This document shows, in pieces, positions 18,064-27,600 of a DNA stretch of 43,367 bases. The notes beneath the pieces are model-generated. The model was not told the origin of the DNA, did no database searches, and worked only from the letters and a program-made list of their open reading frames with translations. This DNA is from Comamonas aquatica NBRC 14918. GTDB lineage: Bacteria; Pseudomonadota; Gammaproteobacteria; Burkholderiales; Burkholderiaceae_C. The stretch spans positions 1-43,367 of the forward strand of contig NZ_BBJR01000002.1 of assembly GCF_000739875.1 (NCBI RefSeq). Direction: 5' to 3'. Position numbers and translations under genes: made by a program. Within the stretch, counting starts at the first letter, position 1. Each line of letters starts with the position of its first letter.

Positions 18064-18594
18064 GGCCCTGCGTCATGGCTGCGGGGGCGGGGCTGAGGCA
18101 CGCGGCCCCGCCGCATTGGGCCATCCCTGCACGCCCTGTCGCACGGCCTGCGAAGGTCTGTTGTGCCATCGACCCCCAGAGGCTCTACCGCAGCGTGCAG
18201 CAGCGCGGTGCACTGGTCACTCCATCGTTGGATGGCCCTCAACCCGCCCTAGGGTAGAAGGTTGGGAGCGCCAACCGGTGCTAAAGGCTGGCAGCGAGCG
18301 GCGACCGCCTCGCACAGTCGTCGACGGGCGTAGAGGGAGAATGGCCTCCGCCCAGTCACGGGTCACACCGAGAAAACGCCCACGTCCTTAGCGTGGCAGC
18401 AGTGACACGACTTTCGCTGCCCAAACGCAAGTCTCTGCCACGCGCTGACGGGATGGACTGCCCCACCCGATGACTGCGGCGGACAGGCGAATCGCCTGCC
18501 AGCCATCTTGTGGTCTTGGCGCCTGCGCGGCGCAAGCCAAAGCCAGCACTATGGATGCAGCAAACAGTTGCGCACAGTTCCGTCAGCACCAACG
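18064..18594. other. Convergent intergenic region with several predicted hairpins, no gene recognised
   Basis: This stretch of over 500 bp lies between the converging trpS and tRNA-Arg. Short open frames have no recognisable protein content. It holds several inverted repeats: GGTTGG/CCAACC just after 18258; GCGTGGCAG (18391-18399) with CTGCCACGC (18435-18443) enclosing GACTT/AAGTC; CAGGC/GCCTG (18484-18498); and TTGGC/GCCAA near 18516-18540. It could be a structured RNA or a decayed gene; neither can be shown. Confidence 0.4.
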
Positions 18595-18627
18595 AAAAAG
18601 CCTCAGAACTTTGCAGTTCTGAGGCTT
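18595..18627 (-). terminator. Rho-independent terminator of tRNA-Arg
   Basis: A perfect 12-bp stem AGCCTCAGAACT / AGTTCTGAGGCT (18599-18626) with a 4-nt loop, followed on the minus strand by five T. It begins 8 bp past the tRNA CCA end. Confidence 0.9.
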
Positions 18628-18634
18628 GTCGTTT

Positions 18635-18711
18635 TGGTGCGGCTGGCAGGAATCGAACCCACGACCCCTTGGTTCGTAGCCAAGTACTCTATCCAGCTGA
18701 GCTACAGCCGC
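18635..18711 (-). tRNA. tRNA-Arg (anticodon ACG)
   Basis: A full cloverleaf on the minus strand. The acceptor GCGGCTG (from 18711) pairs with CAGCCGC, followed by discriminator A and an encoded CCA (18635-18637). The D-arm is AGCTCAGCTGGATAGAGT. The anticodon stem is CTTGG/CCAAG with loop CTACGAA, giving anticodon ACG, which decodes CGN Arg codons after deamination of A34. The T-loop is GTTCGATTC. 77 nt with CCA. Confidence 0.97.
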
Positions 18712-18721
18712 TGAAGCCGTG

Positions 18722-18727
18722 ATTATA
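18722..18727 (-). promoter_or_regulatory. -10 box of the tRNA-Arg promoter
   Basis: A perfect TATAAT on the minus strand, 10 bp upstream of the tRNA 5' end. The candidate -35 (GATTTG, 17 bp further) is weak, which is common for tRNA promoters of this kind. Confidence 0.6.
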
Positions 18728-18800
18728 GGCAGGTTTTGGCGGCACAAATCCGAAAAACGGTCTTTTTCCTGTGGGGTGCAGCAGATTGCACTCCCAAATC

Positions 18801-18818
18801 ACTGTATTTGCATACAGT
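18801..18818 (+). promoter_or_regulatory. LexA (SOS) operator upstream of the exported nuclease
   Basis: ACTGTATTTGCATACAGT matches the gamma/betaproteobacterial LexA consensus CTGT-N8-ACAG exactly, with outer A/T also symmetric. It overlaps a possible -35 (TTGCAT, 18808-18813) that lies 18 bp from TATAGC (18832-18837), the right place for repression. It is 94 bp upstream of ATG 18913. The tRNA promoter on the other strand is over 70 bp away and is unlikely to be the target. Confidence 0.7.
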
Positions 18819-18912
18819 TTTTATCGAAAAATATAGCAGACCGGCCCTAGAATGATGGGCTGCATGCTATCGATGTACAAGCAAACTTTCTTGCCTGGGC
18901 ATGTGCTGGCCC

Positions 18913-19935
18913 ATGGCGACGCGTAAAAAGAAAACCTTTGCCCCTCTCTCCTGGCTGCGTGCATGGCGCCAGCGCCTGACCAGCCGCATGGCCTGCTTTG
19001 TCTGGGGGGCCATCCTGGGCAATGCCGTGCTCAGCCACCCCATTCAGCCCCTGAACCTGCTGCTGGAGCCGCCCGAGCACATGCTCAGCACCGCGGCACG
19101 GCAGGGGCTGGACCTGCTGCGCGCCGAGGTGCGTCAGCTGGGGAATTCGGTCAGCGCGGCCCTGGGCGAGGCCACCACGCACTGGCTGCGCGCGCGCACC
19201 GAGGACACACGCCCCCAGGATCCAGCCCCACCGCCCGCAGCCACGCGCAGTGGCGACTTTGCCGATTGCGCCGACCAGTTTCCGGCCCAACGCCCCCTGC
19301 ACGTGGCGGACACCAGCACCCAGTGGGCCCCCTTGGCCCTGTGTGCCGATGCCTTCGCCGTGCTGTATTCGGGCCTGACCAAGACGCCCCTGGTGGTGGT
19401 GGAAAAACTCAACCGCCAGCGCCTGCAGCACGCCGCCGGCCTGGCGCGCACCGACGCGTTCTACGCCGACACCCGCATTCCTGCGCCATGGCGCGCCGAC
19501 CTGTCCGACTACCAGGGCAGTGGGTATGACCGTGGCCACCTGGCCGCAGCGGCCAACCAGCCAGATGCCCAGGCCATGGCCCAGTCATTTGCGCTGAGCA
19601 ACATGGTGCCCCAAGACCCGACGCACAACCGCAGGCTGTGGTCCAAGCTGGAAGCCGATGTGCGCAAGTACGCGCTGCGCACGGCGGGCAATGTCTATGT
19701 GTTCACCGGCAGCCTGCACGAGGGGCCGACGCAGACGCTGGGGCGCAATGCCGTGTGGATTCCCAGCCACCTGTTCAAGCTGGTGTACGACGAAAGCCAG
19801 CAGCGTGCCTGGGCCTATGTGCTGCCCAACCGGGCCGATGCACAGATCACCCGCCCCATGGATTACGCCGATTTCGTCGAGCGCACCGGCTGGCCACTGC
19901 TGCGAGGACTGCCAGTGGTGGGCAGCATCCGTTGA
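18913..19935 (+). CDS. DNA/RNA non-specific endonuclease, exported or membrane-anchored
   Basis: A 340-residue nuclease of the Serratia/EndoG type (beta-beta-alpha-metal family) that cuts DNA and RNA without sequence preference. The DRGH motif (residues 206-209) holds the general-base His, and SNMVPQDPTHNRRLWSKLE carries the metal-binding Asn near 239. The basic N-terminus followed by MACFVWGAILGNAVL (residues ~26-40) looks like a signal peptide or anchor, so the catalytic part should be periplasmic or secreted. The linker ~100-115 is Pro/Ala-rich. ATG 18913 is preferred over 18901. No immunity protein is adjacent, although periplasmic nucleases need none. The LexA box upstream predicts induction by DNA damage. 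Confidence 0.9.
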   Translation: MATRKKKTFAPLSWLRAWRQRLTSRMACFVWGAILGNAVLSHPIQPLNLLLEPPEHMLSTAARQGLDLLRAEVRQLGNSVSAALGEATTHWLRARTEDTRPQDPAPPPAATRSGDFADCADQFPAQRPLHVADTSTQWAPLALCADAFAVLYSGLTKTPLVVVEKLNRQRLQHAAGLARTDAFYADTRIPAPWRADLSDYQGSGYDRGHLAAAANQPDAQAMAQSFALSNMVPQDPTHNRRLWSKLEADVRKYALRTAGNVYVFTGSLHEGPTQTLGRNAVWIPSHLFKLVYDESQQRAWAYVLPNRADAQITRPMDYADFVERTGWPLLRGLPVVGSIR

Positions 19936-19953
19936 GCCCCGCACACCGGGCGT

Positions 19954-19977
19954 AAAAAAGGCGCCTGCCAAGGCGCC
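19954..19977 (-). terminator. Rho-independent terminator of the 20002-20538 gene
   Basis: A 7-bp stem GGCGCCT / AGGCGCC with a 4-nt loop (19960-19977), followed by six T on the minus strand. It lies 25 bp past the gene's stop and also between two convergent genes. Confidence 0.75.
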
Positions 19978-20001
19978 GTGTGGGGATACAGGTCCGCAGA
20001 C

Positions 20002-20538
20002 TCAGGCCGCTGGGTGCTCGCCCCCCGCAGACAGCTCCTCCGCCGAGCGCATGCGCACCCGCAGCCAGAAGCCCCGTGGCTCGCCCTGCTTGACCAGCTT
20101 GGTCTCCATCTTCATGCGGTTGAGCAGCGGTGTGGGGATGTGGTAGAGCGAAGGCGCACGCAAGATGGACTCCTGCGAAGGCATCTTCCAGTACTGGTCA
20201 TAGCCCGCGTGGTAGGCCACTTCCTCGCACCAGCCAGCACGCTGCAGGTCGGCCATCATGCGGGCGGTGAACTCTTCGCCCTCGGCCACCCCGAGATCGG
20301 GCACCAGCAGCAGGCGCTGGGTGGCGGGCTGGATGTGCACCCAGAATTCGGCCGGTGCATGCTCCAAGCCCTTTTCGACGACCGCCGGCTCCGACTCGTC
20401 GGCCAGGCCATCGCGGCCCATGAAGCGGCGACGTGGCTCCTCCTCCTGCGAGCTGGTGGCCCGGGTCGGCGCGGGGGCTGGGGCGGGCTTGTCTTCCGCC
20501 CCTGTCAATGTCGAAATCAACCGATCAAAAATACTCAC
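20002..20538 (-). CDS. Conserved-looking hypothetical protein
   Basis: A 178-residue protein that I do not recognise. It starts with GTG (20538) as SIFDRLISTLTG, has a Pro/Ala/Glu-rich low-complexity linker (residues ~14-40), then a compact domain with EFWVHIQPATQRLLLVPDLG, a Trp/Tyr-rich stretch (GWCEEVAYHAGYDQYWKMP) and GFWLRVRMRSAEEL near the end. There is no signal peptide or membrane helix. It stands alone between the nuclease and modE with its own terminator. Strand use, base composition and the terminator support a real gene. Confidence 0.75.
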   Translation of the reverse strand: MSIFDRLISTLTGAEDKPAPAPAPTRATSSQEEEPRRRFMGRDGLADESEPAVVEKGLEHAPAEFWVHIQPATQRLLLVPDLGVAEGEEFTARMMADLQRAGWCEEVAYHAGYDQYWKMPSQESILRAPSLYHIPTPLLNRMKMETKLVKQGEPRGFWLRVRMRSAEELSAGGEHPAA

Positions 20539-20744
20539 TGCGCTGTGTCTTTCCGTTCTGCCTACCTCAGGGTCAGGCCATAACCACTCCGTTCAGGGGC
20601 CTATTGTGGCAAAAAGCCACGCAAACCGATGCTGCGCCCCATCCGATAACCTTGGCAACGCCCGATTTTTTAACGATTAGCAACTATCAACGGCTTCATG
20701 CCCGGCCAGCTTGACCTGCGTCAACGACGCGGCAGTCCAGCGGC

Positions 20745-21521
20745 TCACGCCAGCAGCGCCAGCACCACGGACGACTCCGGTACCTGCACCACCACCTTGC
20801 GCCCAACGCGCAAGCCACTACCCGCAATGGCAAAGCCGACCAGTTGCACCCCGGCGGCGGTCTGCACCGCCACCTCATCGCCGATCGCCCCGATGGCCAC
20901 CCGCGTGACCTTGCCGCGCCAGGCATTCGGCACCGGTCCGGTCTGCGCAGCCAGCTGCCAGGCCTGCACCAGCACGGCCGTGGCCTTGCACAGGGCCAGC
21001 ACGGGCAACCCGGCCTGCAGGCCCAGCAGTTGGGCGCTTTCGGCCGTGATGCGCGCCGTCAGCTCCAGTTCGGCGTGCTGGCTGCGCAGTTGCACCAGGG
21101 CCAGCGGCCCGGCCACCTGCACCTGCTGCACCACACAGGGCCACTGGTTGCGCATGCTGGTCTGCACGCCCAGGCGCTGCACCGCCACCGGTGCCCGCAG
21201 CTGCTGCATGACCGAGCCGCGCACCTGGGCCAGGGCATCGGCGGCCGTCAGCAGCTCCTGCCCGGCCGCCGTCAGCCGGGCCCCGCCACCGCCCGCGCCG
21301 CCAACGGATTTTTCCACCAGGGCCACGCCCGCCAGGTTGGTCAGCGTATCGATCGCCTGCCAGGCGGCCTTGTAGCTGACGCCCACATCGCGGGCGGCCT
21401 GCGAGATGGAGCCACTACGCGCAATGCCGCGCAGCACCTCCAGGCGGCGGTCGGTTTGCGGGTGGCCCAGCGCCTGCATCCAGACGGGCGCTGCGGAAGA
21501 ATCGTTCGAAGACTGGGACAT
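20745..21521 (-). CDS. modE: Molybdate-dependent transcriptional regulator ModE
   Basis: A DNA-binding regulator that senses molybdate and represses modABC when Mo is plentiful. The N-terminal winged helix of ModE/LysR type reads LEVLRGIARSGSISQAARDV then SYKAAWQAIDTL, followed by the hallmark GGAGGGGARLTAAG. Two Mop/TOBE molybdate-binding modules follow: near ARITAESAQLLGLQAGLPVLA and near KVTRVAIGAIGDEVAVQT. ATG 21521 gives 258 aa; ATG 21548 would add nine residues. It is divergent from modA, with a palindromic operator in the short gap. Confidence 0.94.
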   Translation of the reverse strand: MSQSSNDSSAAPVWMQALGHPQTDRRLEVLRGIARSGSISQAARDVGVSYKAAWQAIDTLTNLAGVALVEKSVGGAGGGGARLTAAGQELLTAADALAQVRGSVMQQLRAPVAVQRLGVQTSMRNQWPCVVQQVQVAGPLALVQLRSQHAELELTARITAESAQLLGLQAGLPVLALCKATAVLVQAWQLAAQTGPVPNAWRGKVTRVAIGAIGDEVAVQTAAGVQLVGFAIAGSGLRVGRKVVVQVPESSVVLALLA

Positions 21522-21574
21522 GCGCGCATCATGCCGCCAATTGCCCACCGTACCGGCACAGCATGGCTATACTT

Positions 21575-22358
<784 letters not shown>

Positions 22359-22380
22359 AGCAGGCAGCGCGCCGTTTCTG

Positions 22381-22441
22381 AGCACTTCAGCATGTTTCGA
22401 TGCTGAAGTGCTTGTTTTAGCTGCGCAAGCAGCTCACTTTT
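22381..22441 (+). terminator. Tandem hairpins in the modA-modB gap (attenuator or mRNA stabiliser)
   Basis: The first is a perfect 13-bp stem AGCACTTCAGCAT / ATGCTGAAGTGCT with a 6-nt loop (22381-22412), followed by TGTTTT. The second is AGCTGC-GCAA-GCAGCT with a GNRA tetraloop (22419-22434), followed by CACTTTTT. Placed inside the operon, they would lower modBC expression or protect the modA message from 3' decay. Confidence 0.7.
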
Positions 22442-22459
22442 TCACCAACCCCTTTGGGC

Positions 22460-23146
22460 ATGCTCTCCACCGAAGACTGGGCCGCAATCGCCCTCACCCT
22501 CCAGCTGGCCAGCGTCACCACCGTGCTGCTGCTCGTGCTGTGCACCCCGCTGGCCTGGTGGCTGGCCCACACGTCTTCGCGCTGGAAAGGGCCGATCGGC
22601 GCCGTCGTGGCCCTGCCCCTGGTGCTGCCGCCCACCGTGATCGGCTTTTACCTGCTGGTCACCATGGGACCCAACGGCCCCGTCGGGCAGTTCACGCAAT
22701 GGCTGGGGCTGGGGCGGCTGCCGTTCACCTTCGCCGGCCTGGTGGTCGGCTCGCTGATCTACTCGCTGCCGTTTGCCGTGCAGCCGCTGCAGCGGGCCTT
22801 TGAAAGCCTGGGCCAGCGCCCGCTGGAAGTGGCCGCCACCCTGGGCGCCAGCAAGCTGGACACCTTCTTCAGCGTGGTGCTGCCCCTGGCGCGCCCCGGC
22901 TTCATCACCGCCGCCGTGCTCAGCTTTGCGCACACCGTGGGCGAGTTCGGCGTGGTGCTGATGATCGGCGGCAACATCCCGGGCGTGACCCGCGTGGTAT
23001 CCGTGCAGATCTACGACCACGTGGAAGCCATGGAATACGCCCAGGCCCACTGGCTGGCGGGCGGCATGGTGGTCTTTGCCTTCGTGGTGCTGGTGCTGCT
23101 GCACTGGCTGCAACCGCGCGCGCACCGCCACAGCTCCCCCCTGTAA
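22460..23146 (+). CDS. modB: Molybdate ABC transporter permease
   Basis: Inner-membrane permease of the molybdate importer, 228 aa with about five to six membrane helices. [14 protein letters not shown] early and the EAA-loop sequence [25 protein letters not shown] (residues ~135-160, which docks on ModC) are typical, as are [21 protein letters not shown] and [15 protein letters not shown] 22460 is preferred; a TTG six bases earlier is also in frame. It is followed by modC after 14 bp. Confidence 0.95.
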   Translation: MLSTEDWAAIALTLQLASVTTVLLLVLCTPLAWWLAHTSSRWKGPIGAVVALPLVLPPTVIGFYLLVTMGPNGPVGQFTQWLGLGRLPFTFAGLVVGSLIYSLPFAVQPLQRAFESLGQRPLEVAATLGASKLDTFFSVVLPLARPGFITAAVLSFAHTVGEFGVVLMIGGNIPGVTRVVSVQIYDHVEAMEYAQAHWLAGGMVVFAFVVLVLLHWLQPRAHRHSSPL

Positions 23147-23160
23147 CCCGGGCCTGCCCC

Positions 23161-24243
23161 ATGAATGACCGTGTGATCTCCGCCCGCCTGCAGCTGCAAC
23201 GCGCCGACTTTGTGCTCGACGTGGACCTGCAACTGCCCGGCCAGGGCATTACCGCGCTGTTCGGCCCCTCGGGCTGCGGCAAGACCACCTGCCTGCGCAG
23301 CATCGCCGGGCTGGAACGTGCCCAGGGCCAGGTGCGCGTCAACGGCCATGTCTGGCAGGACGATGCCAGCCGCTGCTGGCTGCCCACGCACCGGCGCGGC
23401 CTGGGCTATGTGTTCCAGGAGGCCAGCCTGTTCCCGCACCTGAGCGTGCACGACAACATCCATTACGGCCTGCGTCGCACCCCCGTGGCCCGCCAGCGTG
23501 TCGCGCTGGAACAACTGCTGGAGCTGCTGGGCATCACACAACTGCTGGGCCGCAAGCCCGCCACCTTGTCCGGCGGCGAACGCCAGCGCGTGGCCATTGC
23601 CCGCGCCCTGGCCACCAGCCCGCAGATGCTGCTGATGGACGAACCCCTGTCCGCCCTGGACGCCGAACGCAAGGCCGAAGTCCTGCCCTATCTGGACCGC
23701 CTGCAGGCCCATCTGGACATTCCCGTGCTCTACGTCAGCCATGCGCTGGACGAGGTGGCGCGCCTGGCCAGCCACCTGGTGCTGCTGCGCGCCGGCCGCG
23801 TGCTGGCCCAGGGCGCGACGGCGACCATGCTCTCGCGCCTGGACCTGCCGCTGTCCCAGGGTGACACCGCCACGGCCGTGATCGATGCCCGGGTCCTGGC
23901 GCACGACGCCGCCACCCACCTGAGCACGCTGGCCTTCGATGGCGGCCACCTGCGGCTGATCACCCCGCAGCCACCCGTGGTGGGCAGCCAACGCCGCCTG
24001 CGCATCCAGGCCCGTGATGTCAGCCTGTGCCTGCAACCGCCCCAGCACAGCAGCATCCTCAACACCCTGTCGGCCACCGTGCAGTCGGTGCGTGAGGACA
24101 CGCCGGGCTACGCCATGGTGGCGGTGCGCACCGGCCACACCCACCTGCTGGCGCGCATCAGCCAATACTCGGCGCAGCAGCTCCACCTCGAAACCGGGCA
24201 ATCGCTGTTCATCCAGGTCAAAAGCGTGGCATTGCTGGACTGA
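23161..24243 (+). CDS. modC: Molybdate ABC transporter ATP-binding protein
   Basis: ATPase of the molybdate importer, 360 aa. Walker A GPSGCGKTT at 35-43, Q-loop FQEASLFPHLSV, signature [15 protein letters not shown] from 136, Walker B LLMDEPLSALD from 157, and H-loop YVSHALDE. After residue ~290 comes a Mop/TOBE regulatory domain (LNTLSATVQSVREDTPGYAMV), which in this family binds molybdate or tungstate and can inhibit the transporter. It closes the modABC operon. Confidence 0.96.
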   Translation: MNDRVISARLQLQRADFVLDVDLQLPGQGITALFGPSGCGKTTCLRSIAGLERAQGQVRVNGHVWQDDASRCWLPTHRRGLGYVFQEASLFPHLSVHDNIHYGLRRTPVARQRVALEQLLELLGITQLLGRKPATLSGGERQRVAIARALATSPQMLLMDEPLSALDAERKAEVLPYLDRLQAHLDIPVLYVSHALDEVARLASHLVLLRAGRVLAQGATATMLSRLDLPLSQGDTATAVIDARVLAHDAATHLSTLAFDGGHLRLITPQPPVVGSQRRLRIQARDVSLCLQPPQHSSILNTLSATVQSVREDTPGYAMVAVRTGHTHLLARISQYSAQQLHLETGQSLFIQVKSVALLD

Positions 24244-24649
24244 GCAGCATCAAACTTTGGCCCATGGCAAGCACGCCGTGACATATCGCAGCGATTTGCT
24301 CACCATTTGGACACCCACGCTGGACAGTGCCTGGGCATGGGACTAGATTCGCCGGCTTTTCGACCTGATCTAAATTCAGCGCGAAAAAGGAAGGCTTGAG
24401 GGCCTTCACCCTTCGTTTCCTCGCCTTGCGAACCCACGCCCCACGCGCGGGTTCAATTGCTTGCCATTGGCATCCCTCAACATTCGACGTGGCCCGTGAG
24501 GTCCGGCAATGCGCGGGCAGTCGCCAAGGTCGAGGCCCCGAGTCCGGGCTGTTCCCCCGGCTCACCAGGCGTGCGTGCCCTGCATGCATGGCCTGCAAAC
24601 CTAACGCCCTCCATGGTCATGGGAGCGCGGTTGAAGAAAACAACTCACG
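24244..24649 (+). other. Leader region of the formate dehydrogenase operon
   Basis: A 406-bp gap between modC and the formate dehydrogenase large subunit. It holds an 11-bp palindrome ATCGCAGCGAT (24285-24295) and a stem-loop GAACCC/GGGTTC (24430-24454). I see no convincing promoter, terminator with T run, tRNA-Sec or known riboswitch. A TTG-started frame of 85 codons (24396-24653) overlaps the next start by ATGA, but its protein looks random. The long leader suggests regulation at transcription or RNA level. Confidence 0.4.
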
Positions 24650-27600
24650 ATGAATCACGGCAGAAGACGGTTCTTCAAGCTGTGCGGTGCCGGCGTCGCT
24701 GGCGCCACTGCTGCATCCCTGGGCTTTGCGCCCTCGGTGGCCCTGGCCACCCAGCCTCGCCAGTACAAGCTGCTGCGCGCCAAGGAAACCCGCAACAACT
24801 GCACCTACTGCTCGGTCGGCTGCGGCATGCTGATGTACAGCCTGGGTGATGGTGCGAAGAATGCCAAGGCCAAGATCTTCCACATCGAGGGCGATCCAGA
24901 CCACCCGGTCAGCCGCGGCTCGCTGTGCCCCAAGGGCGCGGGCGCGCTGGACTACATCCACTCCGACCAGCGCCTGAAGTACCCCGAGGTGCGCGAAGCC
25001 GGCACCAACGCCTGGAAGCGCATCAGCTGGGAAGAAGCCAACACCCGCATTGCCCGCCTGCTCAAGGACGACCGCGACGCCAACTTCATCGAGAAGAACG
25101 AGAAGGGCCAGCTGGTCAACCGCTGGCTGTCCACCGGCATGCTGGCCTCGTCGGCCGCCTCGAACGAAACCGGGGTGCTGGACTTCCGCTTTGCCCGTGC
25201 ACTGGGCATGGTCGGCTTCGACTGCCAGGCGCGCCTGTGCCACGGCCCCACCGTGGCCGCGCTGGCGCCCTCGTTCGGCCGCGGCGCCATGACCAACCAC
25301 TGGGTGGACATCAAGAACGCCAACGTGATCCTGGTCATGGGTGGCAACCCCGCCGAGGCCCACCCCGTGGGCTTCAAGTGGGCGATCGAGGCCAAGATCC
25401 ACAACCAGGCCCACCTGATGGTGGTGGACCCGCGCTTCAACCGCACGGCGTCCGTCGCCGACTTCTACGCTCCCATCCGCGCCGGCTCGGACGCCGCCTT
25501 CCTGATGGGCGTGGTGAACTACCTGCTGCAGCACGGCAAGATCCAGCACGACTACGTCAAGGCCTACACCAACGCCAGCCTGATCGTGCGCGAGGACTAC
25601 AGCTTCGACGAGGGCCTGTTCAGCGGCTACGACGAAGACAAGAAGGTCTACGACAAGAGCAGCTGGACCTATGAGCGCGACGCCCAGGGCCACGCCCTGA
25701 AGGACGAGACCCTGCAGCACCCGCGCTGCGTGCTGAACCTGCTGAAAAAGCATGTGGAGCGCTACACGCCCGAGATGGTCAACACCATCACCGGCACCCA
25801 GGTCGCCGACTTCCTGCACGTGTGCGAACAGCTGGCCAGCACCTGCGTGCCCGACCGCACCGCCACCTTCCTGTACGCCCTGGGCTGGACCCACCACACG
25901 GCGGGTGCACAGATCATCCGCGGCGCGGCCATGATCCAGCTGCTGCTGGGCAACATCGGCATGGCCGGCGGCGGTGTGAACGCGCTGCGTGGTCACTCCA
26001 ACATCCAGGGCTACACCGACCTGGGCCTGCTGTCCACGCGACTGCCCGGCTACATGGACCTGCCCAAGGACGCCCAGCAGAGCCTGGAGGGCTACCTCAA
26101 CGACATCACGCCCAAGGCCGATGTGGCCGGCCAGGTCAACTTCTGGAAGAACACGCCCAAGTTCTTCGTCAGCCTGCTGAAGGACCTGTACGGCGAGCAC
26201 GCCACCAAAGACAACAACTGGGGCTACAACTGGCTGCCCAAGTGGGACCGCAGCTACGACATGCTGGCCTACTTCGACCTGATGTACCGCGGCAAGGTGA
26301 ACGGCTACATCGCCCAGGGCTTCAACCCCGTGGCGGCCATGCCAGACTCCGGCAAGATTCGCGACGCGCTGGCCAAGCTCAAGTTCCTGGTCGTCATCGA
26401 CCCGCTGCAGACCGAGACCTCCACCTTCTGGAAGAACCACGGCGAGTTCAACGACGTAGACCCAGCGCAGATCCAGACCACGGTGTTCCGTCTGCCGTCC
26501 TCGTGCTTCGCCGAGGAAAACGGTGCCATCGTCAACTCCAGCCGCTGGCTGCAATGGCACTGGGCCGCGCAGGAGCCACCGTTCGAGGCGCGCCATGACG
26601 GCCGCATCCTGGGTGGCATCTTCACGAAGCTGCGCGAGCTGTACGCCCAGGAGGGCGGCACCTGCCCCGAGCCGCTGATGAACATGCGCTGGGACTACCA
26701 CAACCCGCAGGACCCCCACCCCGAGGAAGTGGCCAAGGAAGCCAACGGCTACGCCCTGGCCGACCTGTACGACGACAGCGGCAAGCTGATCGCCAAGCAG
26801 GGCCAGTTGTTGTCCGACTTCGGCATGCTGCGCGACGACGGCAGCACCGCCAGCTTCTGCTGGATCTTTGCCGGCTCGTGGACCGAGGCCGGCAACCAGA
26901 TGGCGCGCCGCGACAACACCGACACCGGCCATGGCAACACGCCCGGCTGGGCCTGGGCCTGGCCGGCCAACCGCCGCGTGCTGTACAACCGCGCTTCGGC
27001 CGATCCCTCGGGCAAGCCCTGGGATCCCAAGCGCCAGATCCTGCACTGGGACGGCAAGAAGTGGGGCGGCAGCGATGTGCCGGACTACCCCGCCACCACC
27101 GCCCCGAACAGCGGCGTGAACCCTTTCATCATGCTACCCGAAGGCGTGGGCCGCCTGTTCTCGGCCAAGGGCATGAACGACGGCCCCTTCCCCGAGCACT
27201 ACGAGCCCACCGAGAGCCCGATTGCGGCCAACCCGCTGCACCCCAAGGTCAGCCAGAGCCCCGTGGCGCGTGTGTTTGCCGACGATGCCGCGCGCATGGG
27301 CTCGCGCGAGCAGTTCCCCTATGTGGCCACTACCTACTCGATCACCGAGATGTTCCGCCACTGGACCAAGCATTCGCGCCTGAACGCCATCGTCCAGCCC
27401 GAGCAGTTCATCGAGCTGTCGGAAAAGCTGGCCGCCAAGAAGGGCATCCAGGCCGGTGACGTGATCCGCGTGTCCAGCAAGCGCGGCCACATCAAGGGCA
27501 AGGCCGTGGTCACCAAGCGCGTGATGACGCTGCAGGTCGATGGCCAGGAAATCGAGCAGATCGGCATTCCCTGCCACTGGGGCTACGAAGGCACCACGCG

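Noticed and set aside
24463..24484. TGGCAT stretch resembling a sigma-54 promoter before fdn
   Set aside because: The spacing and the -12 half (TTGCA) do not fit; no regulator site supports it.
24244..24649. Possible tRNA-Sec, SECIS element or Moco riboswitch before the formate dehydrogenase
   Set aside because: No cloverleaf was found, the enzyme uses Cys rather than Sec, and I could not match the conserved Moco-motif core to this leader.
24396..24653. 85-codon TTG-started frame overlapping the fdnG start by ATGA
   Set aside because: The protein is Arg/Pro/Ala-rich with no pattern, has a weak start codon and no visible ribosome-binding site; the overlap is likely chance.
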